From contig OX326957.1 in NCBI GenBank assembly GCA_946800325.1, positions 63,183,570-63,247,569 on the forward strand: a stretch of 64,000 bases of DNA, in the 5' to 3' direction. Position numbers and translations under genes: made by a program. Positions 33,758 through 46,584 of the stretch are shown piece by piece. The notes beneath the pieces are model-generated. The model did not search any database and was not told the DNA's origin. It worked only from the letters and a program-made list of their open reading frames with translations. Source of the stretch: Luzula sylvatica. Its lineage: Eukaryota > Streptophyta > Magnoliopsida > Poales > Juncaceae. Positions within the stretch are counted from its first letter, which is position 1. Each line of letters begins with the position of its first letter.

Positions 33758-34320
33758 CTAGGGTTCGATAGGCATATCAGTAGTAGAAAGAATTTGTAAA
33801 TGGCCATGTAAACTTGAAGCCAGAAGCAAACCAGCATGAGTACAATTCGCCTCGTGAGGCCTGTTATACGATATCAACGTCTTCAAAGTCCTCGCCATTT
33901 TACCCTGTATATTATTATTAAAATAATAATTAATTTTTTTATGGGTTGTTTAAATGTGATTTTTGTTTTTTTAATTATTTAATTACTTTACCTGGAAAGG
34001 AGAAAGTCTTAATCTGCAGCTACATCGTTGTGGAAAGCAGGCCATAAACTCAGTTCTGACATGTTTCTTACATTTGGATCCAAATTTACATAATCAAGCA
34101 TTTTAATTCATTAAGAAAAAAGAATTATTAAACTGATATTTTATCTCAAATGAGCAAAGTCGGAAAGTACCTTCATCCCAATCGTAGGTTTTTTTTTCGA
34201 ATCCGAGAACTGTATCGAAGTTCTTCTGAATATTAATCAGGTTTTCCTTTCGCTGATCTTGTCGACGACGCCAGCCAGATCTTGGAGTCCGCCCATTGAC
34301 ACCTTACTGAACCAAGGCAT
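33758..34320 (-). pseudogene. Chimeric gene fragment: golgin-like first exon joined to APC1-like exons
   Basis: Three exon-like blocks on the minus strand with GT-AG introns: 34,320-34,171, 34,055-33,992 and 33,904-33,758. The first starts at an ATG (MPWFSKVSMGGLQDLAG) and, after a one-base frameshift, continues NIQKNFDTVLGFEKK. This is the start of plant golgin candidate 5/TMF-type coiled-coil proteins of the Golgi. The second and third read LSLWPAFHNDVAA and, after another one-base loss, RLSPFQ, then GKMARTLKTLISYNRPHEAN and HAGLLLA-LHGHL. This matches the C-terminal repeat region of APC1, the anaphase-promoting-complex scaffold, ending in TAG. Two unrelated genes thus share one transcription direction and splice-competent borders. 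Frameshifts make the product unlikely. Confidence 0.6.
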
Positions 34321-34590
34321 TCTCAGAGGCTCATTCGCTCAAATCTTGTCAGAAATCACAATAGACGTCAATATCGTCAGATACTTTTGATAAGCGTCCA
34401 TATCAGCCTTTGATGCATTTGTTGCTGGTGGGTCCCATGAAAATTCCTTCTCTAAGGACATACAACTTCTTGTCACACTTGAGAAAATTCTCAAATTGCG
34501 TAACCAGTCAAGGAAGTGTTTCCATTGAGCTTCTCCTTCTCAAGAAGAGATCGCAAATTCAAACTTGTTGGATATCTTAAGGTCATTTTT
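34321..34590 (-). pseudogene. Copia gag N-terminal fragment
   Basis: Minus-strand reading gives SLNLRSLLEKEKLNG, identical in that stretch to the gag start at 61,277, then, across frame breaks, SWDPPATNASKADMDAYQKY. No other part of that element is adjacent. Confidence 0.6.
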
Positions 34591-35026
34591 CTACAAATTA
34601 AAATGTAAAGTTTTAATTATACTTTATTCAGTTTCTTAAAACTCCTACTATTTTCGAGGTATTCAATAACCCTCAAATATTGAATCGAGAACATAGTTTT
34701 CTAGTGAGACAAGACCCATGTTGGTGGGTATTCTCGTAAATATGAGAAAATGGCACTTATAGATGGTAAGTGGATTAATCAAAGAGAATGGTAATTAGAG
34801 ATGGCTACTATTCGCGTTACAATGTCGCTGTCCTTAAAGACTTATTCGTCCCCACCAATTATATTATTTGGTGTGCAACGGGTCCAACGAATAGCCTTCC
34901 ATGATACAGTAGCCTTTCTGACTGCGTTTGCACAAACGAAATCAGATCCAAACACCTACTCGAAAATATCAGGACTATCGTAACACTTGCCAAATAAATT
35001 CTGCAGTAATTTATTTGAAGTTGATC
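34591..35026. other. Copia leader remnant and unannotated flank
   Basis: 34,591-34,720 resembles the leader upstream of the gag at 61,277 (ACTCCTACTATTTT and CAATAACCCTCA words). Nothing recognisable at 34,720-35,026. Confidence 0.4.
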
Positions 35027-35390
35027 TGTAAGAAAATTAACCGAGAAGTATAAGACTTGTATGAGATTGTATCTCTTCTTTTCTCTCTTTCTTTTTTGAA
35101 TGGTATTATTTTTCCTCTTTCTTTCTCATAAATTTGTGGTGTCTTTTCTTTATTTGGAGTAATCAAGAAATAAAGATAAGAGAATGAATAATTTCAATTC
35201 TCTTTCCTTGAACTCCCATCCATTACAATAATCATGTCATTAAGATATTATCATGTCATTAAGATATAATCATGTCATTAAGAGATTAAAAATATACAAG
35301 TCAAATAAATCTTGTTAATTTTCTAAAATAAAATTTCTAAAGCAAAATTTATTTTATTAAAAATAAAATTTATTTTGAAAATCATTAACA
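35027..35390 (-). repeat. Probable 3' LTR of the degenerate copia element
   Basis: On the minus strand, the purine tract GGTGGGGCAA is followed by TGTTAATGATTTTC, a typical 3' LTR start. The left border (TTTTCTTACA) is chosen because it ends in CA and is uncertain. No second copy is present to confirm it. Confidence 0.4.
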
Positions 35391-35941
35391 TTGCCCCACC
35401 ATTTTCAAAATAAAAGAAAATAAAATATTTTTACAGATCTTTGATAGTCCTGGAGTTTCTACGCATAAATAAAGGTATCTCTCGATTTGAACCATTACTT
35501 AGTGATAATTTATCAAAGTTGATCAGAATAATCTGGTAGACAAGTCTTTGAACCAAATATCCTATTTGACCAACCGGATATATCTCACACATAGAATCTC
35601 ATATCCAAATAGATGTTTATATTGCCGACGCGTTAATGGCCATGCGTCTATATCCTGTTTCATGGATGCTTTAAGAGAAGCCCTGACTCTAAGAAGCGGC
35701 CCCACTTCTCATCCACATAGGTGGACTCACAAGTGTCCCGTAATTAAAACACTTTAAAATAGGTCTATTAAGAGCTTGTACTCATCCTTCTCCTTTTACA
35801 TTACGGTCCAAGCACTTATTTTCTGGGATGGCAAAATTTTACAAAAGTGCTTGCATCACAAGTTTAACAAAATCGATCATTGAACTAAAGATCTGGCGTT
35901 GTACCAAATGTTTAGTTGAAGTTTTGTTATCTGTGATATTC
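35391..35941 (-). other. Copia 3' non-coding region
   Basis: About 550 bp between the pol stop and the probable 3' LTR; no ORF of interest. It ends in a G-rich tract on the minus strand next to the LTR. Confidence 0.45.
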
Positions 35942-38900
35942 TTATATGGGCTTAAGTCCCATCCCTTTAGTTGTTTTGTACAACATATCTCTTGCAAGAG
36001 CTTTTGTTAACGGATCAGCCAAATTTTGGTGAGATCTTACAAAGTCAATACTAATTACTCCATTAGTAATTAATTGTCTCACCGTACTGTGTCTTCGACC
36101 AATATGTCGAGACTTACCATTATATATTTCACTATATGCTCTAGATAGTGTGGCCTGATTATCACAATGTATATATACATGCGGAATCGGTTTTGGCCAT
36201 AATGGTATTTGCGATAACATTTCACGAAGCCATTCTGCTTCTCTACTTGCTGATTCTAATGCTATAAATTCTGCAGCCATAGTTGAATCTGCAATACATG
36301 TCTGTTTCTTGGATTTCCAAGATACAGCCCCACCAGCAAGTGTAAATACCCAACCACTAGTTGAAGCGTGGTCTTCTATATCTGTTATCCAACTGGCATC
36401 ACTGTATCCTTCTAAAACTGAAGGATCACCATTATAAGAAATACCATAATTTATGGTCTTCTTTAAATATCTCAGTATTCTATGTACTGCTTGCCAGTGT
36501 AAATTATTTGGATTACTTGTTTACCGACTTACTTTACTAACTGCAAAAGCAATATCAGGTTTGGTACACGTCATAGCATACATTAAGCATCCAATTATCT
36601 GTGCATATCCCAATTGATTCACAGCTCTATCATTATTGGGTAGTAATTTCACACTTGGATCATATGGTGTTGCTACTGGAGTACAATCCAAGTACTCAAA
36701 TCTATTTAATATATTTTCAATATAATGTGATTGGGATAAAATTATGTTGGTATTATTTCTAATAATTTTTATCCCAAGTATCACATCTGCAACACCCATA
36801 TCTTTCATATCAAAATTATTTGACAGAAATAATTTTGTATGTTCTATTATTTCCAAATCAGTGCCAAATATCAACATGTCATCTACATACAAACAAATGA
36901 TGACACCTTTGTTATTATTAAATTTGCAATAAATGCATTTATCCGATTCATTTATTGTGAATCCATTCATTAATAGAATTTGGTCAAATTTTTCATGCCA
37001 TTGTTTAGGCGCCTGTTTTAGTCCATATAATGACTTAACAAGTTTACATACCTTGTTTTCTTGACCAGGCAATACATATCCTTCAGGTTGTTCCATGTAT
37101 ACCTCTTCTTCTAAATTACCATTTAGAAAAGCTGTTTTTACATCCATCTGATGAATGACCAAATTATGTAATGTTGCCAATGCAATTAGCATTCGGATTG
37201 TTGCAATCCGAGCCACTGGTGCATAGGTATCGAAATAATCGATACCTTATTTTTGAGTAAAACCTTTGGCAATCAGTCTTGCTTTATATTTATCAACTGT
37301 TCCATCCACCTTCATTTTCTTTTTGAAAATCCATTTGCAACCGATTGGTTTGCAACCAGGTGGAAGATCTACCAACACCCAAGTGTTGTTTTCAAGGATT
37401 GAATCCATTTCATTATGAATTGCCTCTTTCCAAAAGATGGAATCATTTGATTTAATTGCTTCATTAAAGCTCATAGGATCTCCATTTGTATTGAAACAAT
37501 ATGGAATTTCTTTCTTGACAGAATTTCTAGTACCCTCAACTAGATACATAAAGAAATCTGGTCCAAAATCTTTTGCTTTTCTAATTCTTTTGGTTTTCCT
37601 TGGTTCAGTATTTTCGACTTTCTCATTGTCGAAGACTTGTAAGTTGGACCTAGGAATTGAGCTAAATCTATTTTCATCAAATATAGCTCTTGATTCAATA
37701 ATAGAATTTACATTTATTGAATCATTTGGTTCAACTACCATGAACCTATATGCTTTGCTATTTTGGGCATAACCCAAAAATATACAATCAATTCCTCTTT
37801 CACCCAATTTTCTCTTTTTGGGTTCTGGCAATTTGACAATTGCTCGACAACCCCAAACTTTGAAATAATTCAAGTTTGGTTTTCTTTTCTTGAAATATTC
37901 ATATGGTGTGACTTTATTATTTTTGGTAGGGACTCTATTTAAAATATAGCACGCTGTCAATGCAGCTTCCCCCCAAAAACCTTGTCCTAAACAAGAATTA
38001 GAAAACAATGCATTTATCATTTCTGTCAGGACTCTATTTTTTCTTTCTGCTACACCATTTTGTTGTGGTGAGTAAGGTGCAGTTATCTGATGGATAATGC
38101 CCTTTGATTCTAAATAATGGGGATTAAAATATTTACCCCATCTATCAGTTTCAAACACTTGATAGAGCTTTCGGTTTGTAATTCAACTTCATTTTTGTAA
38201 ACTTGAAACTTTTCTAAAGCTTCATCTTTTGATTTCAATAAATATACATAACAATATCGTGAATAATCATCGATAAATGTAACAAGATATTTCTTTCCAC
38301 CAATAGTTGGTGTGCTGTGAAAATCACATACATCAGAGTGTATAAGCTCAAGTAAGTTTGAACATCTTGTTACCGTTGAGTATGGCTTTTTAGTAATTTT
38401 TGTAAGTTTACAAGTCTGACAACTTGTAATATTCTTATCAAAATATGGAATTAAATCAAGTTTTACCATTTCCTGCATTTTACGGAAATTAACATGTCCA
38501 AGACGATTGTGCCACATACAAGGCGAATCAACCATATAAGTTGAAACATCATTACTGGTTACACTAAGTTGAAACATTCCATCACATAGGTACCCTTTCC
38601 CGATATATTTATCGTACTTTGACAGAATAAATTTATCTGCCTCAAAAACAAGTTTGAAACCAAACTTAGTTAACAATCCACCTGATACGAGATTTTTTAT
38701 CATATCTGGAACATGATAAACATCATGTAACAATAGCGTTCTTCCAGATGTAAATTCAATCTCACAAGTTCCTTTGCCAGTGACTGGTACGGTGGATGAA
38801 TTACCGATATATAAGACAGTTCCTGGCTCTACCGGCTCATAGGTCTTAAAAAGACCTCTGTCTTTGCATACATGCCGGGTGGCGCCTGAGTCAATCCACC

Positions 38901-39573
38901 AAGCCCCACCATCCTCGGCCTTATTGGCCTCGGATATCATGGCCACAAAATTTTCTTTGACAACAGATGTGTTACTCTTTTTCTTTAAAAATTGATAGTT
39001 CGACTTGTAATGTCCGGACATATTACAATGATAACACGCAACCTTGTTCTTTTTATAAAATGAGGTTTTATTAGAGTTCTTGTGTGTTCTCATACAAGAC
39101 TTATGAGAATGAACTCTTTTAATCACGTGGACTTGCATTTCTAGAGCTTTCTGCTCATCATTGGTAAATTGTCCCATGATTGATCGACTATCTACCATGG
39201 TAAAATGATTGGTACGATGAATTACAAATTTCTTACTTGTGTCATCCTCAGACAAGTACCTTGCCTCTAGTTTGTCCCAGAGTTCCTTTGCAGTGGTAGC
39301 GGTTTGAAAGATATCATACAAACCATCAGCCAAGGCATTGAGGATATAACTACGACACACGTAATCATCGCTTTCGATCTTTGTTCTATTTCTGATCTCG
39401 GATAGTGTTTCACCATCCTTCATCATCGGTGGTGTGGTATTCAACACATGGTCAACTTTAAGAGTGGTTAGCAAGAACCGCATCTTTCGTTGCCATCGGA
39501 TAAAGTTACCACCGTCAAACTTCTCTAATTTCACAATGTCAGAAGACATTTCTTTGTGGTTAATTGGTGCCAT
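35942..39573 (-). pseudogene. Ty1/copia gag-pol, degenerate
   Basis: One polyprotein in several frames. Gag starts at ATG 39,573 (MAPINHKEMSSD) with a UBN2-type core. The zinc knuckle is C-YH-C-NMSG-H-YKSN-Y, so the last Cys is lost. Protease WWIDSGATRHVC is intact, and GAG-pre-integrase has WHNRLGHVNF and CQTCKLTK. Integrase is shifted near 38,150 but keeps SPQQNGVAERKNR. RT has QMDVKTAFLNGNLEEEVYME and LYVDDMLIFG. RNase H has TMAAEFIALESASREAEWL and SRHIGRR and ends at GLKPI. There are stops at about 37,246 and 36,522. The 5' LTR and primer site are missing: the leader stops at 39,620, where the second duplication copy begins. Confidence 0.88.
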
Positions 39574-39620
39574 TATATCGAATAAGTCTTTAATAGCATT
39601 TGTGAATAAGAGAAGTTTGA

Positions 39621-40094
39621 GATGGCACCTGATTGGTACATCGGTGCTGTATTTGTGTCTCTTTCTGGTATTTGGGTTCGAGGTATGCTTTGTGTATTAG
39701 GATTTGTGGCTCTTTGTATATTAGGGTTTGAGAATTTTGTTGTATTTGTGGTTCTTTCCGGTATTAGAATTTGAGGTTCACTTTGCGTATTAGGGTTTGC
39801 AATAAAGGTCTCTGTTTGTTGAGTTGTGCGTGTTTTACAACTTCTTTGAATATGCCCTAATTCATTGCAACTCAAGCAGCGAATATGATCTCGGCATTGT
39901 GCCACAAAATACGAAAAGGACAAACACCTATAATATCTGTTATGGAACAAATGATTTTTTCGATTTTGCTAAATTAGTGGTACTGGCTTTGTATTCTCTC
40001 TCCTTTTTTTGTTTTGAACAAATTTCCAATCTATTTGTTTAGGTTCTTGCATCCCTCTCTTGGCGATTTGTAAATAAGATGGTCTAGTATTCAT
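39621..40094 (-). pseudogene. LINE-type ORF1 remnant, copy 2
   Basis: Paralogous to 443-1281. Relative to copy 1 about 355 bp (468-822) are missing, replaced by a few bases. In the first knuckle the first Cys and the His have become Tyr (YYRC, SFSY); the second (C-LS-C-NELG-H-IQRS-C) is unchanged. It marks the left boundary of duplication copy 2. Confidence 0.55.
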
Positions 40095-40410
40095 TATGTG
40101 AACAAAAACTCAAATTCTTTGCATCTCCTTTCAATCTTTCAAGATTTCAAAACGAAAAACTAGTGAACTGAAGGGCTTAGCCCTTCTCAACAAAGGGCCT
40201 ATATACCCTTTTCCTTCACAAGAACCGATTGAATAAAACTTGAGACTAGAGTGAATTGACCTGGAAAAGAATTGATCTTGAGAGGGTTTCTTGAATCGCG
40301 TCTTCCTGAATCACCTTTGTCTTCTTCTCCTTTTACTATCTGGGTTGATTAGTATTATTAATTGAATTAATTGACGACTTAATTGATTGTTTATTTTTTC
40401 ACCTTTGTCT
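40095..40410. other. Duplicated 3' flank of laccase copy 2, left part
   Basis: Matches 1282-1592 closely. No gene. Confidence 0.5.
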
Positions 40411-40415
40411 TCTTC

Positions 40416-41481
40416 TGAAGGGAATTATCCCGTCTCCGGGCCCGCACAGTGGATATGAAGGCCCGGTCCGGTTTCCAAATCCCGAGATCACGCTTCGATA
40501 TCGAGGGTACGATGCAAAGTAGGATTGACGATTACCAGCGTGAAATTGATCACGCACGACGGGTTGATCGCTCGCATCCTTCCCTTCTTCGGTGTCACAT
40601 TGGTGACTAGCCCGTGTGTCCCATACCACACGTCTCCCACCATCTTGACACGCCTCCGATTGTCTTCGTGCGTCCCATGTCCACACGCTTCCACAGTCTT
40701 TCATTCCTTTACTTCTCCGGTTTGATCACAAACGAAGAGCCACAAAGTGCGAACTCCTCTACTCGTATCCACCGTGAGTCGTAGCACCTCGGTCGCGGAT
40801 GCACCTGCCTAGACGATGCACCGGCGAACTTGCATGATTGCTTTCGATTCTCTAGACGGAGAATACTCTTTTCTCCTCTTTTCTCTTTCTCTCTTTCTCT
40901 TCGCACTCTTTCAACACCTTGATAAGAGTCTCTCTAATTTCTGGACATAATTAGACTTTAATTGATTACTTAGATCAGAGAGAAACATCCTATATATACT
41001 ACATAGGATACGGATGGGCCAAAATGTATGTATATCTACTATACACCTTTTCAAACAGAAAACTGCATACACCCTTTCAGTATTCTGTTGAAACGAAATT
41101 GTTAAATCGTTCCAACCGACTTCAAAACTTCACGAAAGTTGTAGATAATCATATTATCTTTCCAACCCAATTTGGCCCAGCCCAATTGAATTTTGGTTGC
41201 GAAAGTTATGACGGTTTTACTAACTGTATGTCAAACTGTCGTACCCTTTCGGTATTCCATTAAAGAGACACTGATACTTCGCTCAAATGAAATATATTTC
41301 TTCATGAAAGTTCTAGATAATCTCATTATCTATCTAACCCAATTTGAACCATTCAAATTGGAGTCGTTATCTGAAAGTTATGTCAATTTTACTCAAATTG
41401 TTTCTTATGCCCACGAACGCGTACGTTCGTTTGTCCTTCTACGTACCATTTTAGCGATAATCCAAAACTGTATTTCCTTCA
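40416..41481 (-). mobile_element. Solo LTR with perfect target duplication and empty site
   Basis: A 1066-bp LTR of the TGAAGGAAATACAG family in minus orientation. Target duplication TCTTC at 40,411-40,415 and 41,482-41,486. The duplicate (around 1597-1605) carries the uninterrupted GTCTTCTTCTCCTAAAC, so insertion followed the duplication. It has no internal sequence: the usual product of recombination between two LTRs. Confidence 0.92.
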
Positions 41482-41486
41482 TCTTC

Positions 41487-42951
41487 TCCTAAACACGAAC
41501 CTCTTCTTTCGAGTATTATTTTTTCACAAGATCCTTGTGTACAAGTTTCACGGTGGCAATTTCCACTGCGTTTAGATGCCGTGGAACCCAACCATTTGAT
41601 ATTTTTTTTCCTTTATTTCATCTTTCGCAATCTAAATTAGGTATCAAAAACTTTCATTGCTGAACTTTTCTAAGAATGTTTACTCACTTTGTTGTTGATC
41701 TACACTTCAAAAGCCCTTCATGGTTCATTGATATTAATTAAGAATTATTAATTCGTACGTATTTTAATTATATATCAATTAATCGTTGATGGAGTGTCTT
41801 TTAGTTAATTACCATGTTAATTAATTGTTAATTGGTGATATAGAAGGTGTTGGTGGAATTTTAGGGGCACCATATATGGCCTCATAAATAATATGTATAT
41901 ATAATGTACATATCATATTTTGCGCAATAAATATGCATGTATATGTGATATACATATTATATTTTCATTCATTATGTGATACATAAAAGGAATGCACAAT
42001 AAATAATATGTACATATGATGCATATATTATATTTTGCGCAATAAATATGTATATGTGATGTACATATTATATTTTTATTTATTATTTAACACATGTATA
42101 TATGATACACCATAAATATTATATTTCTATATTATTTAATGCATATAAGGAATGTGCAGTATATGTTTATACATGATATACGCATTATATTTGTAATACA
42201 TATAAGGGATGTCCGATATACGTGTAACATTATATTTTCATTTATATAATACGTATAAGGTATGTGCATTATATGTGTATATATGATATACACATTATAT
42301 TTTCATTAATATAATACATATAAGGTATGTGCAATATATGTGTGTATATATGATATACACATTATATTTCCATCTATAAAATACATTTAAGGAATGCATG
42401 ATTAGATTTGGGCTAATGATAATACCCCTTGAAAATTTCGTGCATATAACACACATCAACATAACATATTCGTGTATTTTATAGAGAGGAAAGTGAGAGA
42501 GAATTCGAGTCGAGTCGGCGCCGTTTCGCTAGTACGAGACGGCCGCTCCCTTTCAGAACGAGCACGATGGATACGAGTAGAGGCTAGACGTGATTGGACT
42601 CAGAGGCTAGACGAAGCACGAGACAAGAAGAAAAAGAGTCGTTGTTCCAAACCAATTCTCCCCGTCAACGAATCAGGCATGATTCGGATGATATAAACAC
42701 GAACCTCTTCCTTCGAGTATTATTTTTTTACAATTAATTTCCACTGCCTTTAGATGCCGTGGAACCCAACCATTTGATATTTTTCCTTTAATTCATCTTT
42801 CCGCAATATAAATTAGGAATCAAAAACTTTTATTGATGAACTTTTCTAAGAATGTTTACTCACTTTTCTATGAAATGAAGAAAAAGAAAAAAAAAATACA
42901 CAGTAATAACAGTAATAGCAATGTAACATATATTTGTAATTCATGGAACAT
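41487..42951. other. 3' flank of laccase copy 2 with internal duplication and minisatellite
   Basis: 41,493-41,700 and 42,694-42,870 are degenerate direct copies of the same flank (each starts AACACGAACCTCTTC). Between them, 41,880-42,400 is an array of about eight 60-70-bp units around GATATACACATTATATTTTC, and 42,470-42,680 is GC-richer LTR-like sequence. Copy 1 has only one version of the flank. Confidence 0.5.
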
Positions 42952-45298
42952 TCAACATTTTGGCAAATCAGCAGGAGGATGAGGCAAGGTCTCTAGCGGG
43001 CCCACACCGTTCTTCACGATAAACACCATTGATAGACCCCATGATTGATGCACATCAAAATGGCAATGCAAAAACCACACACCTATATGCATTATCAAAT
43101 CATTTAGTCCTCACCATTAACTATTAATCATAATAATTTAGAGATGTAATCGAGTAGAATAAAATGCTATCATACCAGGATTATCGGCTACAAATCGAAG
43201 TGCGGCCCATCCTCCAACTGGCACGCCAATAGTATTCATAAGTGGGGGATCTACAAGGTTTAGCTTAGCGGTTGTTGGATTGTAATTTCCAGATCCAAAA
43301 CCAACTACATGAAAACTATATCCATGCAAATGGATCGGGTGATTTTCGGTTGTAACCGTGCTCGTATCTTGTAATACAAGTTGAACCTTAGCCCCATACT
43401 CCAAAACCTTAACCCTAGTTCCATTAATAGAACTTGTATCATTTGGGCTATTATTAGGTGCTCCATTAGCAAAATCAAAAAATTTCAAAGGAAATCCTGG
43501 AAAATCGTCTGTGTATATTCCGTGTAAACTATTGTAGTAGGCTTGAAGAATCGATACACTAGGCTTCGAGAAACTAACATTGTTCATGGAGGCCCCTATT
43601 ATTCCACCATTGGGTCCCTGGCAAGTCTTGTTAGGGTTTTGCCGGTTGCATTGATCGACATTCAATCCGATGGTAAAGAAAAACATTTCATCGATCTCAA
43701 GGGGTAGATTAGTCACTTGAAGACTCTTCAAACCAGCCATATTACTTTGGACGATTTGACTATTGTTATAAAGTGGTAATATTGCAGGTTGAGCCAACGA
43801 CGTTAGAGACGCACCCTTATAACGAAAATGGGCAATCGAAGATATATTTTGGATGGTTACGTTTTGAGCACTTTGGTATGGGCCTAGCGCCATTTGGTAT
43901 GTTCCGATTTGCTGGTCAGCTTTGACTAGGATATTGGCAGTCTGGCCTGGGGTTAGCATGAGGTGGTCCACTGTATATGGTTTTGTGTAACTGGCATCGG
44001 CATCGACCACGGTTAGTTTATGACCGGAAATGGAGAAAAAGTTCTCTATCTGAAGAGCTGCATTTATTATTCGGAGGAGGTACGTCTTGCCAGGAACCAC
44101 ATCAATATTGTACACGTCTGAAATCATTGTGCATATAACAATTAATTCATGCTTAGAGAAACACTCAATTAGCCAATAAACTATAATATGGTTATTATTT
44201 ATTATTGATTCTGCATTACCATTTTCTGAGCAGTTGTAAAGCGGGCCAGGATGGCCATTCATGACGTAAGCCTCAGCTGGTGGTGCTGCGCCACCGCTAT
44301 CTAGTATACTCTGCTCGAACTGAAACGGGTTCTTATTCCACCATTCTCCTAATAATACCAGAAAAAGAAACTTCTTCATTTGTACATTATTTTAGTTAAC
44401 AATACATACAATAACCACTAAATGAAAGTATGAAACAACTCGAGGTACCAAAGATGATGATATGTTCCTCGTAGGGATTGGGGAAGGGGTAAGGAACGCC
44501 GGTCTTGGGATAAATCACAATGGCACCGTGGAGAGTGGCACGAAGCCATGAAATGTGAGCGTGGTAGAAAAGAGTGCCTTTCTGTTGGTAAAGTGTGAAC
44601 TCGTACGTGAAAGTCTGTCCCGATTGGATCGGGCACTGCGTTATGTACGCCGGCCCATCGGACCAGCACGATAACTTTTGCTTAACACCATGCCTACATG
44701 TCAAGCCCATCAATATAATCACTAAACAGTTAAATGCTTAGTATAAATTTTAGTTCTAGTAAGTATTTTTTGCCTTAAAACTTTTGTTGCTATATTTTAC
44801 ATTATCAGTGATTATCTAACTTTGGCTTGAGAGCTTGGCAATACACAACAATGTCAACAGATAAGAATATGTGCATACCAGTGTACAGATGCGTTGTAAG
44901 GGGTCTCATTAGTGACCTTTACAATGATTCGGTCATCTTCTTGTGCATATATTACCGGGCCAGGATATAACCCATTTATCGACACGATGTTTGTGGTCTG
45001 GCATAGCTTTGTCACCTTCATTGTTTGTACCTTCATGACACGAAACAACATATTCATGCATGTTTTGCAGTTACCTATATCAATACTCACAACCCCATAT
45101 ATACTTTTTTTTCTTTTTGTGCGTGTTTGTGTGTGAGTGTGTGAGAGAGAAAGAGACCTTAAAATCGTAGAACCTGGTGGTGCCACCAACTGGCCAGTGC
45201 TTGTACCGAGGGATCGTGGCCAATGAAAGAGGAGCATAACTGCACGACAATAGTATGGCTACCCATAAGAAGAATACGAGTGGAATATTTAGTCCCAT
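42952..45298 (-). CDS. Laccase (plant multicopper oxidase), copy 2, six exons
   Basis: A secreted phenol oxidase of the cell wall, duplicate of the gene at 1929-4275. Exons on the minus strand: 45,298-45,158, 45,030-44,879, 44,693-44,449, 44,348-44,220, 44,117-43,176, 43,082-42,952, with the same lengths and splice sites, giving 579 residues. I count about 15 amino-acid differences, none at a copper ligand; examples are D-to-A and Y-to-H around the HPIHLHG region (...HGYSFHVVG) and Met541 to Leu next to the HCH motif. The signal peptide and DLPKC end are kept. The shared promoter region extends only to about 45,499, so regulation beyond it may differ. No disabling mutation was seen. Confidence 0.92.
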
Positions 45299-45378
45299 TG
45301 CTCTCTCTCTCGCCTTTCTCAAACAAGTTTTGAGTGCCAAAAAGAAAGAAAAAGAGGAGGTCTAGTTATGTGTTTGGC

Positions 45379-45388
45379 AAATATAAAT
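45379..45388 (-). promoter_or_regulatory. Candidate TATA box, laccase copy 2
   Basis: ATTTATATTT on the minus strand about 85 bp before the start codon, conserved with copy 1. Confidence 0.3.
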
Positions 45389-45499
45389 CTTTGATATGAG
45401 AAAGAACTTCTTTTCATTTGATGATTTATCACGCTTATGTTTGTTATTATTATAGGAGGGAGGGGTTGCAAGGCAACCGCTCAGTCGTCATTATCATGT

Positions 45500-46584
45500 A
45501 TATGGTTTTCGGCAAACTTGTAGATTTTGAAGTTTTAGACAAATAGTTTACCAAGTTATTATACAAATTTACATTAAATTTTGAAGTTTGAGACTAATAG
45601 TTTACTAAATCATTACATGAATTTACATTTTACATTAGTTTCCTAACTAATACACATGCAAAATATAATAAAAAAGAAGAGAGTTTTTTTTTTGCATAAA
45701 AAGAAGAAGATAGTTTAAATGTACTTATAAATGTCGAAATCGAGTACTTTCTGGTATATAATTTCAGCGATTATGTGTTGCTAATAATCTAAGAGGGTTT
45801 CTACCATGTCCCCCATTTCCGCACCATAATCATGATAGCATTATCATGGTGTCATCACGAGTAATTAAGTCCCTAATTGTTAATTCCAATTAATTGTAAA
45901 TTCATAATTATTAATTTTTAAATATTTATAATTAAAAGTTAATTGATGAAGATTCTAATTACATATTAATTTTTTATTAATTATGATTTAATGGTTAATC
46001 CACCTTGTTAATTAGGGCGTTAATTATAAACGAGGATTTACATATTTATCCTTTTTTAAACTTGAAATTACATATTTATCCTTCTTAAAATTAAAATTGT
46101 CATATTTACCCTTTCATAAATCTAAAATATCATATTTATTAAAAAAATAAAAACCATCCAATTCTCCATTAAAACTAATGGTCAACATTTAAAATTACTA
46201 TTTTATCTTTCTAAAAACCCAGAATATCATATTTACCCTTTTAAAAGTAAAAAGGAGACCGATTCTTAATTTGATTTAGCATTAAACTAACGGTCAACAT
46301 TTGTCATGAATTTGATTTAGCATTAAACTCGGTTAATTAAATTTCTACGAGCACATCAAGTAATGTGAGCAGTATAAAGAGGAAAAATATAATTTTCTAA
46401 TTAAAATTCAATAAAACCCATATAAATGTATAGACTAATTTATATCATAATTTTAGTAAACGTGTATGTAATATAAGTGCTAGAAAGTAAAAGAAAGGAG
46501 ACCGAGTCTTAATTTTAATTTCCATGAGTTAAGATGTATAAGTTATGTTACGCGATACTTCAAAAAAACCGAATATATATATAT
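45500..46584. other. Copy-2-specific AT-rich DNA
   Basis: Differs from the region at the same place in copy 1. 46,035-46,260 contains repeated CATATTTA(T/C)CCTT units. No gene recognised. Confidence 0.45.

Noticed and set aside
42472..42696. 74-codon Arg-rich frame
   Set aside because: Lies in GC-richer LTR-like sequence; no homology recognised and no conserved partner in copy 1.
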